Positions 57,101 through 64,000 of a stretch of DNA of 64,000 nucleotides are shown in pieces. How positions within the stretch are numbered: position 1 is the first letter of the stretch; each line of letters starts with the position of its first letter. The notes beneath the pieces were generated by a model. It did not search any database, was not told the DNA's origin, and was given only the letters and a program-made list of their open reading frames with translations. The translations under genes and the position numbers were made by a program. The stretch is from Engraulis encrasicolus (Eukaryota; Chordata; Actinopteri; Clupeiformes; Engraulidae), in the NCBI RefSeq assembly GCF_034702125.1, contig NC_085857.1:50417126-50481125 (forward strand). The letters are read 5' to 3'.

Positions 57101-59201
57101 GGTGCTTTTGAGTCACATGACACTTTTTGACACCAAGGGCATAGCATTTTTCAAAAACAGAGTGGTCTGGATCGGATGAGACTCCATAACATCTATCAAT
57201 GTCACATTATGTGTCATGCAATCTTGCTTTTTAATTTATCTATTCATTTTTTTATTTAGTCCATCTGACTGTGTGTTGCAGTTACAGTAGGGGAGATGAT
57301 GGATCATGCTATCTCAGACAGTTTGTGTAAATTGATTTTCATGTGTGTTGTGCTGTTTGTGCTGTGTTTTATAATAGTAACTCTATTTTTACCTTTTTGT
57401 GTTTGGCATAAATATTGGCTTGACCTATAGGGCTATTTCTGAAAATACAGAAATATGCTGATATCTATCGATGTCAAATGCTGTAGGCCTTTGCAACCCC
57501 TTTTGTGGTTTATCTGATTTTTTACAACTTGTTTTACGCATTAAACTAAGACAGGACGTCAATCTGACTGCTTGTTTCAATTAACATTCTTTTTCGTAGT
57601 TTTGTAATAGGAGCCGACTTTTTTTACCCTGGAGTGTCTGTAGTATATATTGGCTTCACCTGTTAGGCTATGACTAAACATATATAATACTGAAACATGG
57701 AAACGTGACGTCCACCAGTACGACATGTGTGCATGTTCAGGCTCCTTTACTGAAACATGGAAACGTGACGTCCACCAGTACCACATGTGTGCATGTTCAG
57801 GCTCCTTTACTGAAACATGTAAACGTCCACCAGTGCCACGTGTATACATATATGCTCATTTTGTGTTTCATCTGATCGTGTATAAATGGTTTTATGAATA
57901 AATCAAAGATAGGAGGTCAATCTCACTGTGCAGTTGTTCCTCACTGTTCAATTGCAGGAGATAATCCTATGACTCATGTTTTCTCTTCATGTAGGTAAAC
58001 AAGTCTCTTTATAGCTTTTTAATTGTTAAATTCCACCATTGCTGTGGTCACACAGATGTTTCGGCTACAAGAGCTTTCATCGATTCATGTCTGTCTGACT
58101 CCTGCAATGGCTGAATATAAAAAGGAAAGAGAAATAGTGTGATCTATGCTCTACACTGTACTTGTTACTTGTCCCTTCAGAGACACACCAACATGAGAGA
58201 GCACAGTCTTTGTAAAATAATGTAGGCTATTTCATGTGTGTATTTCACCAACAAATTCCTTCAAAAATGTCTTCTGTTCATCTCAAAAGAGTCAATATAG
58301 TCCATAATCTGTCCTGTGACTCCTAAATGTGAGCCGCCATTGAAACAATAAATGCACCAATTTTTCCTTGAGATACTAGGTGCATACTACTTTAATGTGC
58401 TCGATCGACATAGAAAAAGCATGTGAGCGAGAACTTTGCTGTCACAATGTGGGTGGTATTAAACACAGTGCATTTAAAGTCCGCCACAAATGTGCAGGAG
58501 ACGATGAGCTCGCACCAGTTTGATGTACTAGCAATCCAAGTGTGGGGGGACAGGTGGGGAGGAGGAGCTGGACTGGGGTGCAGTGCAAACTTGTGTAGGG
58601 GTGTGAGACAAGGCACACATACATACGTGAGTGAACTGTTGCCCAACCAGCTCATGACCGCATGACCTCGAAGGCGGTATGTAGACCCTTGCAGACGATC
58701 ATCAAGGGTCATACTGTATGCAGTTTAGAAGGTATGCATCAGAAACCGGACTGTAAAATGAGGAGTGTTTGGGGTTTACAATGTGGTGTTTTTATTTTAC
58801 AACCAAAATGTTTGTGGATATGTAAAGAGTATATAGACTTATTTTTGTACAATATAGAATGTTTTCGAGATGATTGATGCTCACCTGAGTTGGTTTCGAC
58901 CATGACCTTGAAATTGGTCTGCAAACCTTTCACGGTTGTGACGTGAGCCATAGCAGGCCTACGGTTCACTTACGGAGAAAATGTTACTTTGTGACTGAAC
59001 TCCATGATTGATTTATTTAAGTCACGTTTTGTCATTTGTTTGCAAGCAATAGCTTATTTATGATCATTATGTCCAGAGTTTTTTTTCCTTTTGGTTTTCT
59101 CTGGACTGAAGTTTCTGGTAATAAATAAATTAACCCAGCTCGGAACGTCATCGTTTGCCTTGCCTTGCCATCGTTTGCCTCGTCCTGCCCTCCTAACCGT
59201 C

Positions 59202-59202
<1 letters not shown>
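57101..59202. other. Intergenic DNA with a 60-bp tandem repeat
   Basis: TGAAACATGGAAACGTGACG at 57691 and 57751 begins a 60-bp repeat (57690-57845, ~2.6 copies). AATAAA near 57897 and 58347 occurs without a gene. No supported coding region. Confidence 0.5.
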
Positions 59203-59296
<94 letters not shown>

Positions 59297-59313
59297 TTCA
59301 TTTAGGTGTGGTC

Positions 59314-59402
<89 letters not shown>
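59203..59402. repeat. Two (GT)n microsatellites around a GTCAGTTTAG duplicate
   Basis: GT runs at 59206-59293 and 59322-59402 are each preceded by GTCAGTTTAGTG, so one array was duplicated. A (CTGT)n run follows at about 59541-59584. Confidence 0.93.
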
Positions 59403-59403
<1 letters not shown>

Positions 59404-59541
59404 TGTGTGTGTGTGTGTCTGGGTAAATGGTCCATCGACATTAGACGGTGGTTAGCTGACACACTTTACCATGATGACTTTCATTTCCTCAAAAATGCTA
59501 TGTCCCTCTGCCTGTTGGTTTGTGTGTCTGTCTATCTATCA

Positions 59542-59586
<45 letters not shown>

Positions 59587-59837
59587 GTCTCTCTTTCTGT
59601 ATCTCTCTCTCTCTCAATTCACATAACTGCGTAGGCCTACACTCAGCCTTCATACAGTTTACAAGGCTGATTGTGCTATTGCATCTGAAGTATTTCATGA
59701 ACCTCATTTGTCAATCAAATCATCGTCTGAACACGGAAACTCTTGAGCTTACAACTGTCTGCGACTGTCTTGGTAAGCCCCTGTGTGAATGGTCCTGTCC
59801 AACTACAATACAACAGTTAAAATTGGTAGTTTAGTCT

Positions 59838-59958
59838 TGTTGTAATACAGTAATTTGACAATGCAGGTTAATGCAGGTCAGAATGTGAAATACTGCCACC
59901 TTGTGGTGCTATGTATGCTCCGTGTTTCAGTTCAATAAATGCTCGTGAAACTTCAATA
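59838..59958 (+). repeat. Candidate short 5' LTR of the Copia element
   Basis: It starts TGTTGTAATACAG, has TTCAATAAATG as poly(A) signal and ends just before the primer-binding site. The 3' LTR is outside the window, so the limits are a guess: a TTCA end at 59955 is also possible. Confidence 0.35.
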
Positions 59959-59972
59959 GGTTATGGGCCCAG
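59959..59972 (+). promoter_or_regulatory. Copia primer-binding site (initiator tRNA-Met half)
   Basis: GGTTATGGGCCCAG is complementary to the anticodon arm of eukaryotic initiator tRNA-Met (CTGGGCCCATAACC). Drosophila copia is primed by the 5' half of this tRNA, cut in the anticodon loop. Confidence 0.8.
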
Positions 59973-60058
59973 TCGGTCCCAGTCAGTTCTAGTAAATAGC
60001 TTAAAACAGTGGTTTTACACGGATTCTGTGTGGAGTACTCGGTGTTGTGTGATTCACA

Positions 60059-63000
60059 ATGGAGGACAGACTGTTTATCGACAAGCTAAGTGGACCAGAC
60101 AACTGGGCTACGTGGAAATTCCAGATCGAGCATCTGCTGAAAGCTAAAAGTCTATGGGGCATGGTAATGGAGACGGAAACATTAGCACAGGATGCTAACG
60201 CAGCTGCACGAGCCGAATTCGCTAGGAAGAAAGAAAAAGCGTTTTCAATGTTGGTGCTTAATGTAAGTACATCTCAACTGTACCTGATTACAAGTTGCCA
60301 GTCACCTAAAGAAGCGTGGGATACGCTGAAGGGACATTTTGAGAGAGACACTCTGGCAAATAAATTGTTTCTAAAGAAGAAGTACTTCAGGTGTGAAATG
60401 AAGGAAGGAGAAACGATAACCGAGCATTTGAAGCGCATGAAAGAATTAACAGATCAGCTCAGTGCTATTGGTGCTGTAATTGAGGAGGAGGATCAGATTG
60501 TGACATTGCTAGGTAGTCTTCCACCCAGCTATGCAACAATTGTCACTGCCCTGGAGACAAAGATGGACAGTTTGACTCTTCAATTCGTGCAGCAGTCATT
60601 AGTAAATGAGGAACAAAAGCGAGTGCAGGCAAACGGCAGTACCAGTGTTGCGCCACCAGGTGCCGCCTCTGCGATGCAAACTCAAGTGCGTGGGGATCCA
60701 CAGCCTGAGGGAATCGACAGATCCAAGTGGAAATGTTTTAAATGTGGGAAAGAGGGACATCTGAAACGAAATTGTCCAAAGTTAAAAAATAAAAATCAAA
60801 CCCACAAGGCTAAACAAATGACATGTGAGGATAATGAAAATTCTGAAAGTGCAAACGAAAGTGCATTTGTTGTCAGAGAAAATCAGAATGAAAAAGTGAA
60901 ACAGGTCGAATGGCTAATCGACTCTGGAGCGTCAAAACACATGACATGCTCAAAAGAAATACTGCAGGATTACCAGGAATTCACAAAGCCACAGTCAGTG
61001 AAACTGGGCGATGGCAGAGTAGTCGATGCACAAGGACTCGGCACTGTAAAAATGAAAATGACTTTCAAAGTGAGTGATGTCAAAGATGTCACAATGTACG
61101 ATGTGCTGTATGTTCCCAAGTTGTCAGGGAATCTTTTCTCAGTGGGAGCTGCTGTGAAAAAAGGGAATACTGTGCAGTTCAAGAAGGCCCGGTGCTACAT
61201 TCGTGGAAAAGATGGAGATCTTCTCGGGATGGGAACACAACGATCCGATGGACTATACCAGTTGGATGTGGAGGGGAGTACGCCTGTCCCTCATACAGCA
61301 GGAAGTGCATCAGTTGCAGCCAGCCTATGGCATCAAAGACTGGGCCACACTACCATGCTGAAGGAGCTAAAACCTCTGGTGAGTGGAATGGACTTTTCTG
61401 CTGAAAAAGAGAACTCCTTCTGTGAAGCGTGCGTGGAGGGCAAGCTGGCTAGGAAGCCATTCAAGTCAGTGGGAGCAATACGCTCAAAGCGAAAACTGCA
61501 GCTGATTCATAGTGACGTCTGTGGTCCCATGCAGACTGAATCCATAGGAGGGTCAAAGTATTTCGTGACATTCATTGATGATTACTCAAGATGCTGCAAA
61601 GTATACTTCATGAGGCAGAAAAGTGAAGTGCTCAGCAAGTTCAAGGAGTTCGAGAGAACATTCTCCAATGAGTGTGGACAAAGAGTTGCAAGACTGAGAA
61701 CAGACAACGGTGGGGAATACACGTCGAAAGAATTCCAGGAATATCTGAAAGCTCAAGGCATCCACCATGAAATGTCTGTACCCCATACACCACAGCAAAA
61801 CGGTGTAGCTGAAAGAAAAAATCGGACTTTAGTTGAAGCAGCAAGGAGTATGCTGTCTCATGCAAAGCTGTCAAACATGTATTGGGCAGAGGCTGTGGCA
61901 ACAGCAGCCTACGTGCAGAACAGGTTGCCCACATCACTTCTAAAGCAACAGACCCCATACCAGAGATGGAGTGGCAAAAAGCCGAACATCAGTCACATGA
62001 GAGTTTTTGGCTGTGTGGCATATGCACATGTTCCAGAAGTAGAGAGGAGAAAGCTGGACAAGAAAGCGGTGAAGCTTCGCTTCGTGGGATATGCCAACAA
62101 TGCAAAGGGCTATCGTCTGTGGGATGAGGAGAAAAGGAGAATTCTGATTCGCCGGGACGTCATCTTCAATGAGACCGACTTCGACTGGAAACAGGAAGTG
62201 GAAGTGTCTTGTTCAGACAGTGATGCTGGCAGTGGTCCTGATGAGAGAGGAGCATCAGTCAACGATGACACACCAGTCAATGAAGCTCCGAGAGAGTGCG
62301 GCAGAGTCAGAAAGCCCCCAACAAGGTATGGCTATGATGAATATGCAGACACAGTGACTGTTGAACATTATGCAAATGTCTGTAGTGTAAATGAGCCAAG
62401 TACACTGAAGGAAGCAATGATGAGCTCTAATGCTAAGGAATGGAAGGAAGCAGCTGATTTGGAGTACGAGTCCCTGCTTGAAAATGATACTTGGGACTTA
62501 GTGAAATTGCCAAAAGACAGAAAGCCGATAGGTTCGAGATGGGTGTTCAAAGTCAAGCACCATAGTGATGGAGAAGTGGAGAGATACAAGTGCAGACTTG
62601 TTGCCAAGGGTTACTCACAGAAGTATGGCGCTGACTATGATGAAACGTTCTCACCTGTTGTACGATTCAGCTCAATTCGTGCATTGCTATCCTTTGCTGT
62701 TCAGAATAACATGCATATACACCAGATGGATGTCGTTACTGCATTTCTAAATGGATATCTAGAGGAGGAAATCTACATGGAGCAACCAGACGGGTACGTC
62801 AAGCCAGGCCAAGAGCACTTGGTGTGCAAGCTGAAAAAGGCAATCTACGGCCTTAAGCAGTCACCTCGCTGCTGGAGTAAGACTTTCACAGAGTTCATGA
62901 AAGATCTTGGATTCAACCAGAGCACATCAGATCCCTGTGTGTTCGTGAGAGCTCGACAGGAGCTAGAGATCTTAGCTGTTTATGTCGATGATTTGATTCT

Positions 63001-63934
63001 GATCACAGAGTCACTGCAGAGCATGAGTGAGTTGAAAGTTGCTCTGAAAAACAGATACAAGATGAAAGACATGGGTGAGTTGTCTTACATACTGGGCATC
63101 TCAGTGATTCAAGACAAGACAAACAAGTGTGTGTACCTTCACCAAAAGCATTACATTGAAGCCGTTCTTCAGAAATACGGCATGGATAAAGCAAATCCGG
63201 TCACAACCCCAGCTGATGCAAATGTGAAGTTACAGAAAAATGATGGTGTCAGTAAGCCAGTGAACCCAGGTACCTACCAGTCAATTGTAGGAAGCCTGCT
63301 GTACGCAGCAATGGCCACCAGGCCAGACATCGCACAAGCAGTGAGTGCTGTGTCAAAGTTCAACGCCGAACCAAACACTGCACACATGACTGCTGTGAAG
63401 AGGATTCTTCGCTACCTGAAAGGTACCGCAAACCTCGCTCTCAAGTACCAGAGGTCAGAGTCTGAAACTTTAGTCGGCTTCTCAGACGCTGACTGGGCAG
63501 GAGATCAGGATGATCGTCGTTCTACAACCGGAAACGTCTTCCTACTGAGTGGAGGAGCAGTAAGCTGGCTCAGCAAGAAACAGAACACAGTCGCACTGTC
63601 AACTGCTGAAGCAGAATACGTCGCTCTCAGCCAGGCAGCACAAGAATGTACCTGGCTTACACGACTTCTCAGTGATCTAGGAATGGACGTTACACCAACA
63701 GTGATTCTGGAGGACAACCAAGGAGCTATTGCCATAGCTAAGAATCCAGTTGACCATTCAAGAACAAAGCACATAGACATTCGGTACCACTACATTCGTG
63801 AATGTGTGCAGAATGGACAAATTCAACTGCAATACTGTCCTACAGATGATATGAGGGCAGATATCTTAACCAAGCCCTTACCAAAGCAGAAGTTTGAGTA
63901 TCTTAGGAGAGAGATTGGACTTTATGCTGTGTAA
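60059..63934 (+). CDS. gag-pol: Ty1/Copia gag-pol polyprotein, intact
   Basis: A single 1291-residue frame makes capsid, protease, integrase and reverse transcriptase/RNase H in the Copia order. Gag spans ~1-200; the zinc knuckle is C226-x2-C229-x4-H234-x4-C239; the protease DSG is 288-290. The integrase zinc finger is H425/H430/C455/C458 and the catalytic triad is D486, D549, E585 (35 residues between the last two). The GKKP/KLRFVGY region follows at ~640-680. RT has FLNGYLEEEIYMEQP at ~896 and YVDD at 975-978; RNase H has SDAD (D1143), STAEAEY (E1184) and EDNQGA (D1219). No stop, frameshift or missing key residue is seen. The 3' LTR is beyond 64000. Confidence 0.96.
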   Translation: MEDRLFIDKLSGPDNWATWKFQIEHLLKAKSLWGMVMETETLAQDANAAARAEFARKKEKAFSMLVLNVSTSQLYLITSCQSPKEAWDTLKGHFERDTLANKLFLKKKYFRCEMKEGETITEHLKRMKELTDQLSAIGAVIEEEDQIVTLLGSLPPSYATIVTALETKMDSLTLQFVQQSLVNEEQKRVQANGSTSVAPPGAASAMQTQVRGDPQPEGIDRSKWKCFKCGKEGHLKRNCPKLKNKNQTHKAKQMTCEDNENSESANESAFVVRENQNEKVKQVEWLIDSGASKHMTCSKEILQDYQEFTKPQSVKLGDGRVVDAQGLGTVKMKMTFKVSDVKDVTMYDVLYVPKLSGNLFSVGAAVKKGNTVQFKKARCYIRGKDGDLLGMGTQRSDGLYQLDVEGSTPVPHTAGSASVAASLWHQRLGHTTMLKELKPLVSGMDFSAEKENSFCEACVEGKLARKPFKSVGAIRSKRKLQLIHSDVCGPMQTESIGGSKYFVTFIDDYSRCCKVYFMRQKSEVLSKFKEFERTFSNECGQRVARLRTDNGGEYTSKEFQEYLKAQGIHHEMSVPHTPQQNGVAERKNRTLVEAARSMLSHAKLSNMYWAEAVATAAYVQNRLPTSLLKQQTPYQRWSGKKPNISHMRVFGCVAYAHVPEVERRKLDKKAVKLRFVGYANNAKGYRLWDEEKRRILIRRDVIFNETDFDWKQEVEVSCSDSDAGSGPDERGASVNDDTPVNEAPRECGRVRKPPTRYGYDEYADTVTVEHYANVCSVNEPSTLKEAMMSSNAKEWKEAADLEYESLLENDTWDLVKLPKDRKPIGSRWVFKVKHHSDGEVERYKCRLVAKGYSQKYGADYDETFSPVVRFSSIRALLSFAVQNNMHIHQMDVVTAFLNGYLEEEIYMEQPDGYVKPGQEHLVCKLKKAIYGLKQSPRCWSKTFTEFMKDLGFNQSTSDPCVFVRARQELEILAVYVDDLILITESLQSMSELKVALKNRYKMKDMGELSYILGISVIQDKTNKCVYLHQKHYIEAVLQKYGMDKANPVTTPADANVKLQKNDGVSKPVNPGTYQSIVGSLLYAAMATRPDIAQAVSAVSKFNAEPNTAHMTAVKRILRYLKGTANLALKYQRSESETLVGFSDADWAGDQDDRRSTTGNVFLLSGGAVSWLSKKQNTVALSTAEAEYVALSQAAQECTWLTRLLSDLGMDVTPTVILEDNQGAIAIAKNPVDHSRTKHIDIRYHYIRECVQNGQIQLQYCPTDDMRADILTKPLPKQKFEYLRREIGLYAV

Positions 63935-64000
63935 CTCAGATAAGTACAAGTTTTAGGCCAATGTTAAGTATTGTTAGATCCTAAGTTAAGACTACTGGTA
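63935..64000 (+). other. Copia 3' untranslated region, cut by the window end
   Basis: These 66 bases after the stop show no match to the proposed 5' LTR; a polypurine tract and 3' LTR are expected further right. Confidence 0.5.

Overview
The window looks like nuclear DNA of a ray-finned (teleost) fish. The evidence is the very dense (GT)n microsatellites, tRNA-derived SINEs with fish-type tails, a chromodomain Ty3/Gypsy element, Tc1-like, hAT-like, Harbinger-like and TTAA-type DNA transposons, and a tandem family of multi-Ig-domain receptors built like the fish CD22/Siglec-like receptors. Real genes have short phase-1 exons with GT-AG introns, and most long open frames elsewhere are simple-repeat artefacts.

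Layout. 1-512 is the 3' end of a non-LTR retrotransposon that abuts, and probably interrupts, the 5' LTR of a Ty3/Gypsy chromovirus (513-6203; gag intact, pol broken twice, two near-identical LTRs). 6204-10723 is transposon-rich: a head-to-head SINE pair, a 119-bp tandem repeat and a 1.4-kb element with long terminal inverted repeats. 10726-56394 holds three tandem receptor genes, called A, B and C here. A (11056-18278) and B (25617-36834) encode a V-like Ig domain, five more Ig domains, one transmembrane helix and a tail with ITIM tyrosines. A has no visible signal-peptide exon. C (40259-56394) has the same outside, but its third Ig exon is split by insertions and its tail is a different one: a 14-residue repeat carrying six YxxL motifs. 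Flanks between A and B and between B and C are themselves duplicated, so the array grew by segmental duplication. 56395-59837 is gene-poor. 59838-64000 holds the 5' part of an apparently intact Ty1/Copia element with a 1291-residue gag-pol frame and a primer-binding site matching the anticodon arm of initiator tRNA-Met; its 3' LTR lies outside.

How the parts work together. The receptors are predicted type I surface proteins, by family likely on B or other leukocytes, that bind ligand with the N-terminal V-like domain and signal through tail tyrosines: A and B inhibitory, C of uncertain sign. Because the paralogues act as each other's 'empty sites', many mobile-element insertions can be bounded to the base, with target-site duplications, from this window alone.
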